NCBI GenBank assembly: GCA_003646355.1
Contig: QNFO01000002.1
Location: forward strand, 1-28,462
Length of the DNA: 28,462 nt
Direction: 5' to 3'
From: Gammaproteobacteria bacterium
GTDB lineage: Bacteria; Pseudomonadota; Gammaproteobacteria; Pseudomonadales; Porticoccaceae
This document shows positions 1 to 6,632 of the stretch, in pieces (position 1 is the first letter of the stretch; the number at the start of each line of letters is the position of its first letter). The notes beneath the pieces were generated by a model. It saw nothing but the letters and a program-made list of their open reading frames with translations. It made no database searches and had not been told where the DNA came from. Both the position numbers and the translations under genes were made by a program.

Positions 1-1362
1 ATCTCCTCAAGCGGTACGGACTTCAATGGGCTCCGCATTGGGGGTCTCGTAGATCTCCAAGCCCAGCTCGCCCCGCTCGATCCGCAGAACCCTCTCGGGC
101 TCGGCATGTTCTTCGCTCTCCTGAACGCTCCCGGCATCGAGGTGTTCGGTGTGGGTGTCGATGAGAAGAGCGACACGGAGCCATTCGGTACGGCTGACGG
201 CTGGGCTCGGACCTTCGAGTACCTGGAGTCGAAGGACGTCTACAGCATCGCGGGCATGACCCACAGCCCCGAGGTCGCGGACCTGGCTCAGGTTCACGTC
301 AACGCCATGAGTGACCCCGAGGTCGGTCTGGAGCGGATGTACTTCCACAACCCGACCATGCCAACTCGCGTGAGCGATGAGCTGGTGGGCTCTGGCTCTC
401 TCGGCAATGCTACGGCGGCGTCGAGCACCTTCGACACGGGGATCCCCAACCTGCCTGCGCTCATCGCTGGCGCTGGCCTCGGCCCGGGACCCTACCCCGC
501 GGACGAAACCGACCCGACCTTCATCGGCCTCTTCCTGAAGATGGAGAGCGACACCGCCAACTACCTGATCACCTCGGTGGCGGGTTCGGTGGTGACCGTC
601 AACGCAACGGCTGTTGCAGGGGACGATGAGGGCTTCTGGCACGACGATGGCGCTCCCGCCTTCGCTGCCGCTGTCGTGGACCGCCCCTTCTCGGTGTCCA
701 TCCGGGGCGCTGTGGTCTCCAACCGCACGGAAGAAGCCACGGCTTACGCCGACATCCCCCGGGGCTACAAGGACCGCCGTATGGTCTTCGTGGCTCCGGA
801 CCAGGCCAAGGCCACCATCGACGGTCTGGAGCAGATCATCGACGGCTTCTACGTGAGTGCTGCCCTGGCTGGGAAGACCTCCTCGAAGGCTCCTCAGGAT
901 CCCCTCACCAACGTGGGGATCACAGGCTTCACGGGCGTCGTCGGTTCGACCGACCGCTACTCCGAGCTTCAGATGACCATCCTCGATGGTGGCGGCCTCT
1001 GGGTCGTCTTCCAAGAGGCTGATGGCCAGCCGGTCATCACGCGGCATCAGCTCACCACGGACATGAGCACCATCGAGAAGCGCGAGTTCTCGATCCTCAC
1101 GGCGGTGGACTTCACGGCGAAGTTCGTTCGAGGGGCTCTTCGGAACTTCATCGGCCGCTTCAACATCACCACCGCAGTCAAGGATTCGGTCAACACCGTC
1201 CTCGACGGCATCGGGAAGTTCCTCACCGAACAGGGGACCCTCTCGAACTTCCAAATCAATCGCCTCATCCAGGACGAGAGTCAGCCTGACCGGCTCATCT
1301 TGGACGTCACCATCGGCGTTCTTTATCCGCTGAACGAGATCAAAGTCACACTGATCATCTAG
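1..1362 (+). CDS. Contractile tail sheath protein, 5' truncated
   Basis: The reading frame is open from base 1, so the start codon lies outside the window; 453 residues are visible. The last ~100 residues have the layout of contractile tail sheath C-termini: a Thr/Met-rich strand (HQLTTD), KREFSILTAVDFTAKF, a helix with R-x-FIGRFN, then VLDGIGKFLTEQG, and a closing strand set ending in LNEIKVTLII. In known sheaths this C-terminal domain packs on the tail tube and links neighbouring subunits. The neighbours fit: a tube-like protein follows two genes later, as is usual for sheath-tube pairs. The assignment rests on my recall of the family pattern, not on a search. The 453-aa opposite-strand frame here is a high-GC shadow. 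Confidence 0.8.
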   Translation: MSSSGTDFNGLRIGGLVDLQAQLAPLDPQNPLGLGMFFALLNAPGIEVFGVGVDEKSDTEPFGTADGWARTFEYLESKDVYSIAGMTHSPEVADLAQVHVNAMSDPEVGLERMYFHNPTMPTRVSDELVGSGSLGNATAASSTFDTGIPNLPALIAGAGLGPGPYPADETDPTFIGLFLKMESDTANYLITSVAGSVVTVNATAVAGDDEGFWHDDGAPAFAAAVVDRPFSVSIRGAVVSNRTEEATAYADIPRGYKDRRMVFVAPDQAKATIDGLEQIIDGFYVSAALAGKTSSKAPQDPLTNVGITGFTGVVGSTDRYSELQMTILDGGGLWVVFQEADGQPVITRHQLTTDMSTIEKREFSILTAVDFTAKFVRGALRNFIGRFNITTAVKDSVNTVLDGIGKFLTEQGTLSNFQINRLIQDESQPDRLILDVTIGVLYPLNEIKVTLII

Positions 1363-1370
1363 GGGCACCC

Positions 1371-1688
1371 ATGAGCGACGACTTCCGATACAACGAGCCG
1401 GCCGAAGCTTTCGAGGAGACCCTCGAAGAGGTGCTGGATTCCCACAAGCAGGAGACCGACGAGAAGGTGGCAGCCGAGTTGGCTGCTGACCCTCTTGCTA
1501 CGGAGCCTCCCGCTCTCGAACGCATCGCCCAGGGGTCTACCGTCGATCAGGTCTCGGCGACGGTCTCCTCTCAGGAGAAGAGCGCTAGCGCGATGCTGGC
1601 AGAACACCGGATGCGATCCATTCTACGCGGAGGCCAAGAGGCCCGAGTCACCGTGGTCGACAACTTCCTCAACCAGGCCAAGGCGTAA
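1371..1688 (+). CDS. Small acidic protein between sheath and tube genes
   Basis: 105 residues, strongly acidic in the first half (EETLEEVLDSHKQETDEK) and helical or coiled-coil in character; no family recognised. It starts 8 nt after the sheath stop with GGGG a few bases before ATG, and ends 9 nt before the next gene, so it is in the same late transcription unit. The position suggests a tail component or assembly factor, but that is inference from context only. Confidence 0.75.
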   Translation: MSDDFRYNEPAEAFEETLEEVLDSHKQETDEKVAAELAADPLATEPPALERIAQGSTVDQVSATVSSQEKSASAMLAEHRMRSILRGGQEARVTVVDNFLNQAKA

Positions 1689-1697
1689 GGAGATCCC

Positions 1698-2411
1698 ATG
1701 GCGGCATCATTCGCGAACTGGAACCCGTACAAGAACTACCTCCAGACTGGTGGTGTCGGCCCGGGTATGGTCGACGGCAAGTTCATCACGGGTGCCTTCA
1801 CTGGGATCTTCGCGGGTCCCCCTCGTCTGGCTTCCGTAGGTGGCGCGCTCTCCCTGGGCGCAGCCATCTCCGGGTCCCCTGAGGCGGCGGCGCAGATCGT
1901 CTACCCCGTAGGCCTGACCCAGAACATCAACCTCAGCCACAACCGGCAGTGGACGAAGATCTACGAGATGGGCACCGAGCGTGCCTACTTCATCTCGGGC
2001 CGTACGGTGGGTCAGCTCGCGCTGAACCGGATCCTCTACCATGGCCCCTCGCTGCTGCGCGTCCTGTACGCGTACTACGAGGACCTCATCCCGGAGACCA
2101 TCGTTCCCTCGGTGTTCCCGAACGTCGGGGCGGCAGCGATGCCCAACCCCCACGATGTGGTCATGCCCCCGGGCTTCGAGAACTTCTACATCAACCTGGC
2201 ATCGGACCTCTTCAGCCAGCCCATCGGGCTCCTGATGATCGTCAACGACGTCAACCTCGACACCTACGGCGCCGTCTACATGGAGAGCTGCGTCATCCCC
2301 AACCACACCTTCGCGACCGATGCCAACGGCGTCCTCGTGCAGGAGTCGGTGTCGATGCAGTTCGAGCTGGCGGTTCCCATCGCCACGACGGTCATCGAAC
2401 TCGTCACCTGA
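1698..2411 (+). CDS. Probable tail tube / major tail structural protein
   Basis: 237 residues, starting at ATG 1698 with an ideal AAGGAG-N5-ATG ribosome site. It is rich in small hydrophobic residues and beta-prone, with no charged coiled coil. The segment NINLSHNRQWTKIYEMGTE followed by RAYFISGRTVGQLALNR, and the late strand pair around DTYGAVYMESCVIPNH, fit structural proteins of myovirus tails that I recall next to sheath genes. Its size (about 25 kDa) and place directly downstream of the sheath favour a tail tube subunit. A terminator-like hairpin follows the stop, so it probably closes the tail-shaft unit. Another virion structural role cannot be excluded. Confidence 0.6.
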   Translation: MAASFANWNPYKNYLQTGGVGPGMVDGKFITGAFTGIFAGPPRLASVGGALSLGAAISGSPEAAAQIVYPVGLTQNINLSHNRQWTKIYEMGTERAYFISGRTVGQLALNRILYHGPSLLRVLYAYYEDLIPETIVPSVFPNVGAAAMPNPHDVVMPPGFENFYINLASDLFSQPIGLLMIVNDVNLDTYGAVYMESCVIPNHTFATDANGVLVQESVSMQFELAVPIATTVIELVT

Positions 2412-2434
2412 GCCTCAACGCTCTTCGATCTAGG

Positions 2435-2466
2435 CGGGAGGCCAGGTACACTGCCTGAGCCTCCCG
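2435..2466 (+). terminator. Hairpin after tube gene, abutting the next start codon
   Basis: The arms CGGGAGGC (2435-2442) and GCCTCCCG (2459-2466) pair perfectly. The inner arms CAGG (2443-2446) and CCTG (2454-2457) extend this to 12 bp with one bulged A and a 7-nt loop. It is followed by TTCTCGTT, a weak U-tract. It may reduce read-through from tail genes into the 624-aa gene, whose ATG is only 8 nt further on. Confidence 0.6.
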
Positions 2467-2474
2467 TTCTCGTT

Positions 2475-4349
2475 ATGCCCAACCCCCTTCCCAAGCTCGC
2501 TGCTGCCTACAAGCTTCATGGCCACATGAAGTTCCAGGGTCTCGACATCTCGATCGAGAACCGCAAGGGGTCGGTGCGTCGGTGGTTCGACCCTCATGGC
2601 AAGGAGACAGGGTCGACGAAGATGCACTGCGCCTATGGGTACATCAAGAAGACCAAAGGCACCGACGGTGATCATGTGGATGTCTACGTCGGCCCCAAGG
2701 CAGATGCGGACCAAGCCTTCATCGTCAACCAGATGAAGAAGCCCCCAGGCGACATCAAGAAGGATGGCAAGGCCTGGACGAAGTTCGATGAGCAGAAGGT
2801 GATGCTGGGCTTCACCTCGGAGAAGGAAGCCAAGGCTGCCTACTTCAAGCAGTACGACGACCCTCGGTTCTTCGGTTCGATGAAGGCCATGGGCATGGAC
2901 GAGTTCAAGGAGAAGGTCCTCATGAAGAGCAACCATGGCAACAAGGTCGCGGCACTCTTCAACAGCGACCTTTGGGATACCAAAGAAAAACGCACCAAGC
3001 GCCGTGCTGCACGTGGGAAACCTGCGTTCATAAGTACGCCCGAGGGCAAGCATTGGCTCAACACCGGGGATGATTGGGAAGCCCGGTCATTGCGCGATAT
3101 CATGGGCATCCCCCACCCACAGAAGAAGGTAGCTATGAAGCGGAAGAACAAGCAGCGCCTGTTTCGTGCGGGGCTCGGGGGTGCATTCGTAGGGGGTGTG
3201 GGTCTAGCGCAAGGGGCTCCTCTCCTGCATGCGGGTGCGGGCGCACTCTTGGGTGCGGGTGCGGGGCTGGCTGGTGGCGAGTTGGGAGACTACATGGTCC
3301 GCAAGGGGAAGCTGGCTGCGGAGCGGAAGCCTGTCCGGGGTCGAGCTGACATCGTCGACTTCTACCTGAACAGGGCAAAGGAGAAGCGTGCGGATGAGTT
3401 CCTCGGCCTCTGGGAGGACTCCCCGGGGAATGCTCCTCACGTCCCACCCTCCGAGCGCAAGAAGAAGAAGGTCGCTTCGGATACGATGTGGACTTCGGTC
3501 GTCGCCGAGAAGTTCGCCGAGAAGGCTCTGACCTCCGAAGAGGAGGCCATGGCTGAGAAGATCGACACGGCTGCGCTTGGGACCCTGGCGCTCCCCGTAG
3601 CTGCTGAGGGTGTGGCCAAGATGCTTCATGGCCGCAAGGGTATGGCTGGTGCCATCGGTCGAGGGGCAGAGAACTTCGCCGAGAAGGCCTTCGTTCCCAT
3701 GGAGCTGGGCGGGCTCGCAGCGCTGGTACCTAAGTGGCAGCGAGGCATGGCTCGGGGCGCCGTCGCCGCCAAGCACGCCGTCACGGGTGCCCCGGAGCCG
3801 AAGGCCAAGGTAGCCATGCCTGGGCTCGGCCCCATGCCCGGCCACACCTCGGGGGGCGGGAAGGCTCAGCCCCCCATCATGCCTGCGCAGAACATGATCC
3901 CCATGGGCAAGAAGCCCCCCGCGGCCCAGCCCCCCTCGGCACGTGTTCCTTCAGCTCCTGGGATGGAGTCGATGCCGAAGATCGCAGCGCTGCCTCAACC
4001 CAAGTGGGACATCCCCATCAAGGCACCTACGTTGGTCAAGGCCACTTCAAAGCCCTTCTCCGCCATGGCCAAGAAGAAGGTCGCCTCGGCACCTGCCGTA
4101 GCTGAGGCTGCGTACGCCTGTGGGATCGAGGAGCTTCCCCTCCTGATTGCCCTCGATGCTGGAGCGACCCTGGCCAAGACCTCGGGGCTCGGTAAGGCTC
4201 TGGCCGTCGGAGCAGGTCTCACCGCTGTTGGCGGTGGGCTCCTCGCCGGCAAGAAGGCCATCGACAAGACCACCAAGCTGGTCAAGCCCCACCACGTGAG
4301 CGGTGTCCCTGCGAGGCAAGCCCCAGGCATGCCTTCGATCGGAAGGTAG
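2475..4349 (+). CDS. Multidomain virion-type protein with N-terminal InPase-like domain
   Basis: 624 residues. Residues ~18-150 match the phage inorganic-pyrophosphatase-like (InPase, polyvalent-protein) pattern: MKFQGLDISIENRKGSVRRW, a DGDHVDVYVGP acidic metal-binding motif at about 63-74, FDEQKVMLGF, then EAKAAYFKQY and MGMDEFKEKV. Further on are a Gly/Ala-rich hydrophobic stretch (~225-275), alternating Lys-rich and Ala-rich segments, a Pro-rich linker (~445-500) and another Gly-rich hydrophobic segment near the C-terminus. KVA-type sites recur between segments. No Shine-Dalgarno sequence precedes ATG 2475; Met18 is an alternative start. It lies after the tail genes and before the convergent bidirectional terminator. 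It may be an injected or internal virion protein; pyrophosphatase activity is not established. Confidence 0.75.
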   Translation: MPNPLPKLAAAYKLHGHMKFQGLDISIENRKGSVRRWFDPHGKETGSTKMHCAYGYIKKTKGTDGDHVDVYVGPKADADQAFIVNQMKKPPGDIKKDGKAWTKFDEQKVMLGFTSEKEAKAAYFKQYDDPRFFGSMKAMGMDEFKEKVLMKSNHGNKVAALFNSDLWDTKEKRTKRRAARGKPAFISTPEGKHWLNTGDDWEARSLRDIMGIPHPQKKVAMKRKNKQRLFRAGLGGAFVGGVGLAQGAPLLHAGAGALLGAGAGLAGGELGDYMVRKGKLAAERKPVRGRADIVDFYLNRAKEKRADEFLGLWEDSPGNAPHVPPSERKKKKVASDTMWTSVVAEKFAEKALTSEEEAMAEKIDTAALGTLALPVAAEGVAKMLHGRKGMAGAIGRGAENFAEKAFVPMELGGLAALVPKWQRGMARGAVAAKHAVTGAPEPKAKVAMPGLGPMPGHTSGGGKAQPPIMPAQNMIPMGKKPPAAQPPSARVPSAPGMESMPKIAALPQPKWDIPIKAPTLVKATSKPFSAMAKKKVASAPAVAEAAYACGIEELPLLIALDAGATLAKTSGLGKALAVGAGLTAVGGGLLAGKKAIDKTTKLVKPHHVSGVPARQAPGMPSIGR

Positions 4350-4443
4350 GGTCTTCCACAACTATCCCATGTCCTCGGGGTTCATGGGGGCTGGGGGTCG
4401 TCACCGCGGCAGACGGTGCCGGCCCTCTGTCATCTAGGCAAAA

Positions 4444-4486
4444 GAACAACCCGACGACCCCACCAGGGGGTCGCCGAGCCGTGTTC
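4444..4486. terminator. Bidirectional terminator T1
   Basis: Core stem CGACCCC (4455-4461) with GGGGTCG (4467-4473), and outer arms GAACA (4444-4448) with TGTTC (4482-4486). It reads into TTCTTTTGCC on the minus strand and GTTCTTC on the plus strand. It separates the convergent late plus-strand unit from the minus-strand cassettes. Confidence 0.7.
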
Positions 4487-4573
4487 TTCAACCTCTTGCT
4501 TTGACTGCTCAGCGACGTTCGCTGGCTTTGTATGGGTGGACCGAAGTCCTCTTTTTTGGAGAAGCATCTCTCT

Positions 4574-4591
4574 GCTTCATTATGCTAATAG
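4574..4591 (-). promoter_or_regulatory. Motif copy A (CTATTAGCATAATGAAGC)
   Basis: Minus-strand copy of the shared CTATYAGC-NNNRTG element. The upstream sequence contains AAAAACCGATCGG, resembling the AAATCCGATCG found upstream of copy C. It points into the candidate small RNA and T1. It is interpreted as a promoter because every strong copy is intergenic and oriented toward a gene or terminator. Confidence 0.6.
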
Positions 4592-4621
4592 ACCAATCCG
4601 ATCGGTTTTTCTCAGCATAGC

Positions 4622-4660
4622 AAAAGAACATCCGATGACCCCCCGAAGGGGACCACCGGA
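4622..4660 (-). terminator. UUCG terminator T2 of the 137-aa gene
   Basis: On the minus strand the stem TCCG...CCCC closes a TTCG tetraloop with GGGG...CGGA and is followed by TGTTCTTTTGC. It lies 26 nt beyond the stop of the 137-aa gene. It has the same form as T3 at 5272-5308. Confidence 0.75.
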
Positions 4661-4685
4661 CGCTCGTGTGGGTGGGCGCCGTCGG

Positions 4686-5099
4686 CTAGTTGCCGCCGTT
4701 GGCTACCCTGTGCGCTTCCGCTTTGACCATGGCTCGGTGCAGCTCCTCGGCCGCCTCCTCGGCGACCTCCTGCTTGCGCTCCTGGACATCCTTGTCGAAC
4801 TTCAGGCGTCGCTCCGCCGCTCGGAGCTTCTCCTTCTCGATCTCCTGGCGGCCCCGTTCCAGTTCGACCTGAGCGCGCTGGTGATAGGCGCTCGCCTTGA
4901 GTCCCTTGATCACCGCCGGCAGCACCGGCTTGATGATCGTATCGAGCACGAAGGCGAACCCTCGTCCGATCATCTCGGTCTGGACCTCGATGGTCCGGTT
5001 CTCCTCCGCCTGTGTCTGCGCCTTGTGCGCGTTGTCGGCGGCTTGCGTGACCGTGAGATACTCGGCCACGTCGTTGGTCTTGTTCTTTTTCTTGCCCAC
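4686..5099 (-). CDS. Charged coiled-coil protein of unknown function
   Basis: 137 residues, started at GTG 5099 by AAGGAG 7 nt upstream. Layout: a basic N-terminus (MGKKKNK), a polar helix, a hydrophobic segment FAFVLDTIIKPVLPAVIKGL around residues 49-68 that could sit in or on a membrane, then a long Glu/Lys/Arg/Gln coiled coil (~75-125). No family recognised. It is the only gene between motif promoter copy B and terminator T2, so it is probably a monocistronic unit. The overlapping 177-aa frame starting further upstream is a shadow with poor composition. Confidence 0.8.
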   Translation of the reverse strand: MGKKKNKTNDVAEYLTVTQAADNAHKAQTQAEENRTIEVQTEMIGRGFAFVLDTIIKPVLPAVIKGLKASAYHQRAQVELERGRQEIEKEKLRAAERRLKFDKDVQERKQEVAEEAAEELHRAMVKAEAHRVANGGN

Positions 5100-5138
5100 T
5101 GCAAGACTCCTTAGGTTCTGAGACAGAGGCTATTCTCT

Positions 5139-5156
5139 GCTTCATTCTGCTAATAG
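5139..5156 (-). promoter_or_regulatory. Motif copy B (CTATTAGCAGAATGAAGC)
   Basis: Minus-strand motif copy about 40 nt upstream of the GTG start of the 137-aa gene. It shares CTATTAGCA-AATGAAGCAGAGA with copy A, so the identity continues beyond the core into the presumed 5' leader. Confidence 0.65.
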
Positions 5157-5271
5157 CTGGAATGACTCAGGTTTTCCCAGATCGAAGATACTATGTACGC
5201 TGTACACACTATATATACTGAGGGGGTCTGAAGGAGCTGGAACCAAATCCGACACCCAAATCCGACACGGC
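5157..5271. promoter_or_regulatory. AT-rich control region with palindrome and tandem repeats
   Basis: Non-coding stretch between terminator T3 and promoter copy B. It holds a perfect palindrome TGTAC-GCT-GTACA (5194-5206), the AT-rich box ACTATATATACTG (5208-5220) and two adjacent 13-bp repeats (5243-5268). A box CTATATATACTG also occurs on the minus strand near 9880-9895. It could be a host-type promoter with operator, or an origin-like region; the sequence does not decide. Confidence 0.45.
5243..5268 (+). repeat. Tandem 13-bp iteron-like repeat
   Basis: CCAAATCCGACAC occurs twice with no gap. An 11-bp part (AAATCCGACAC) occurs again at 9954-9964, just inside the gene downstream of the divergent AT-rich region. 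Confidence 0.8.
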
Positions 5272-5308
5272 AAAAGAAGTGCCCGGCAGCCCCCGAAGGG
5301 GCCACCGA
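5272..5308 (-). terminator. UUCG terminator T3 of the four-gene unit
   Basis: Minus-strand stem CGG..GCCCC-TTCG-GGGGC..CCG (5284-5307), then ACTTCTTTTGCC. It lies just beyond the stop of the 69-aa gene and is of the same type as T2. Confidence 0.75.
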
Positions 5309-5311
5309 GCG

Positions 5312-5337
5312 TGACTAGCGAAGGAGGGCGCTAGTCA
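5312..5337 (-). promoter_or_regulatory. Hairpin with anti-Shine-Dalgarno loop
   Basis: Perfect 9-bp stem TGACTAGCG/CGCTAGTCA around an 8-nt loop. In the minus-strand transcript the loop reads CCCUCCUU, identical to the anti-Shine-Dalgarno core of 16S rRNA. The stop codon (TAG, 5333-5331) of the 69-aa gene is inside the stem. It sits directly before terminator T3. Confidence 0.55.
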
Positions 5338-5540
5338 TCATTTTGTCGGTCTTCGTGCCTGACCATAGCCCTGGCCCGTCTCCAAGCCTTATCTGGATCA
5401 GGGTTTTGGACCACCTCGTAGTAGGCGTTTACCTTCCTGATGATCCTTTGGGCCCGGCGGCGGCGGCGCGCATCCTTCTGTGCCTGCGCCAACTGCTCCT
5501 TGAACCAAGCCTGAGCCCGCCGTATCCTCTTTGCCCACAT
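5331..5540 (-). CDS. Small basic protein
   Basis: 69 residues, ATG 5540 overlapping the TAA of the gene before it (TAATG), with GAGGAAG as ribosome site. Very rich in Arg/Lys (KDARRRRRAQRIIRK), probably helical, and likely to bind nucleic acid or an acidic partner. No family recognised. It is the last gene of the four-gene unit; its stop codon falls inside the hairpin described at 5312-5337. Confidence 0.75.
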   Translation of the reverse strand: MWAKRIRRAQAWFKEQLAQAQKDARRRRRAQRIIRKVNAYYEVVQNPDPDKAWRRARAMVRHEDRQNDD

Positions 5541-5890
5541 TAGTCTTCCTCGTGGAGCGCTTTGAGGAGCAGCCCGTCGAGGAGGTCTCGCTGTTTGTCC
5601 CGAGACGACAGCCTGTTGTGGTAGTGATTGATGATCCGAGCGTTCTGCTCTCGTCTCTCTTCAAACCCATCCATTGCTCTGTCGAAGTTCTCCTGCCACT
5701 CGGGACTACCGAGCTTGGGACTGCGACGCACATACCGCGCCGCGCCTGGGTTGGATGTGAAAGTGACCTCAATCACCTCCTCGTCCTCATTCGCGAACTC
5801 CGCAACGATGATCTCGGTCACGGGGTCGGGCACATCGACTATAGTGATCGACTTCCCGGCCCTCTTGCCGAACCACTTGAAGAAGCTCAT
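5540..5890 (-). CDS. Unknown small protein
   Basis: 116 residues starting at ATG 5890, with a 4-bp ATGA overlap with the upstream gene. An amphipathic basic start (MSFFKWFGKRAGK) is followed by beta-prone acidic segments and a C-terminal charged helix (RREQNARIINHYHNRL). No recognisable domain, catalytic motif or signal peptide. It is the third gene of the unit read from promoter copy C. Confidence 0.75.
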   Translation of the reverse strand: MSFFKWFGKRAGKSITIVDVPDPVTEIIVAEFANEDEEVIEVTFTSNPGAARYVRRSPKLGSPEWQENFDRAMDGFEERREQNARIINHYHNRLSSRDKQRDLLDGLLLKALHEED

Positions 5891-6111
5891 GGCGTCACCG
5901 CCAGATCACGCTTCATCTCCGCGTCGGCGTACCGGGTGGCCATCTTCAGATGACTCCGGTGCTCCGCAACGGGGATACCTTCGAGGTAGGTGTCCATGAG
6001 GGCCAGCTTCTTCCGCGCGATGCGGATGTCTGCGTACGTGGCCCGGATGTGCTGGATGTACCGCCAAGGGAAGAAGAGCACTGCCGCGGCGATGCTCATG
6101 GCGCGCTTCAT
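5887..6111 (-). CDS. Small protein with N-terminal hydrophobic segment
   Basis: 74 residues. ATG 6111 is preceded by GGGAGG-TATC and overlaps the upstream stop (ATGA). The N-terminus MKRAMSIAAAVLFFPWRYIQHI reads as a short transmembrane segment or uncleaved signal, followed by a charged helical region. No family recognised; probably membrane-associated. Confidence 0.75.
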   Translation of the reverse strand: MKRAMSIAAAVLFFPWRYIQHIRATYADIRIARKKLALMDTYLEGIPVAEHRSHLKMATRYADAEMKRDLAVTP

Positions 6112-6578
6112 GATACCTCCCGGAGTCTCGCTGCGAGCTGTCCCCAGGTCTCGTGCATGCCTCCCTTGCCATCGAAGAAAGCGCCGGTCCTTTTGAACCC
6201 GGAGTGCGCGATCCTATACATGTCTCCGCCGGGCAGCCGTTTGGCGAGGGCTGCCTCGTTCCGTGCGAGGACGTGGGTGAGGCGTGCGGCCTCCCCCTTC
6301 ATGGATATACCGCCCGCCTTGGCCTTTGCGAGGTCATGGCGGATGGTGGCGTTGCCCTTGCGGAGCATTCGGAGGACCGAGTTCAGGTCCTTGATGCGTT
6401 CGTCGATCACGTCGACCGGGGAGTGGGACTCCTCCGGGACGGTGGCCTGATGAACACGGTCGCTGAGGCCTTTCAGCCCAAGCTGGTAGAAGATTTCCAT
6501 CACCGGGTGGGCGATGACATTGTGTACGGTCCACTGGAACCGCTTGGGTAGCTTTCCGAGAAATCGCTGCATGGCCAT
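6108..6578 (-). CDS. Conserved phage protein with HNVIAHP motif
   Basis: 156 residues, ATG 6578 with AAGGAG-N5-ATG. Residues 16-48 (WTVHNVIAHPVMEIF, then LSDRVHQATVPEE) follow a pattern I recall from small uncharacterised phage proteins (HN-hydrophobic-AHP...DxxH-x-AT-P). The rest is a basic helical region and a Gly-rich end. First gene of the four-gene minus-strand unit, directly behind motif copy C. No function can be given. Confidence 0.8.
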   Translation of the reverse strand: MAMQRFLGKLPKRFQWTVHNVIAHPVMEIFYQLGLKGLSDRVHQATVPEESHSPVDVIDERIKDLNSVLRMLRKGNATIRHDLAKAKAGGISMKGEAARLTHVLARNEAALAKRLPGGDMYRIAHSGFKRTGAFFDGKGGMHETWGQLAARLREVS

Positions 6579-6610
6579 GCAGACTCCTTGGTTGTCTGTA
6601 GAGATGATCC

Positions 6611-6628
6611 TCTACACTATGCTAATAG
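6611..6628 (-). promoter_or_regulatory. Motif copy C (CTATTAGCATAGTGTAGA)
   Basis: Minus-strand motif copy 33 nt upstream of ATG 6578. Upstream lies AAATCCGATCG, resembling the segment upstream of copy A. It sits in the 54-bp gap between the HNH gene and the four-gene unit. Confidence 0.65.
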
Positions 6629-6632
6629 GAGA

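Larger units (their letters stand above)
4437..4591 (-). ncRNA. Candidate small RNA between motif promoter and terminator
   Basis: On the minus strand this stretch runs from a copy of the CTATTAGCATAATG motif (4591-4574) to a terminator ending in TTCTTTTGCC, giving a transcript of roughly 120-140 nt. Inside are a GGAC-TTCG-GTCC tetraloop hairpin, a 6-bp hairpin (CAGCGA-ACG-TCGCTG) and then the terminator stem. The next two minus-strand units have the same promoter-to-terminator arrangement but contain genes. The only frame is a 45-aa ORF that would translate through the terminator, which is not convincing. Function unknown. Confidence 0.45.
4350..4685. other. Intergenic control region between convergent units
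   Basis: 336 bp without a convincing protein gene. From left to right: a short C/G-rich hairpin (CACCG/CGGTG, near 4402-4418) after the 624-aa gene, a bidirectional terminator (4444-4486), the candidate small RNA, a motif promoter on the minus strand (4574-4591), a CCGATCGG palindrome followed by T5 (about 4597-4609), and a minus-strand terminator (4622-4660). Confidence 0.6.

Noticed and set aside
7..1368. 453-aa open frame on the minus strand
   Set aside because: It mirrors the sheath gene codon for codon in the antisense frame, is rich in Arg/His/Asp/Val as GC-rich shadows are, and has no ribosome site or family pattern.
2430..3053. 207-aa minus-strand frame, and the frames at 3133-3447 and 3204-3845
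   Set aside because: All lie opposite the InPase-domain gene; no start signals, shadow composition.
4612..5145. 177-aa minus-strand frame
   Set aside because: Overlaps the 137-aa gene in another frame, runs into terminator T2, and has a Gly/Arg/Gln-rich shadow composition. The GTG-started 137-aa frame has the better ribosome site.
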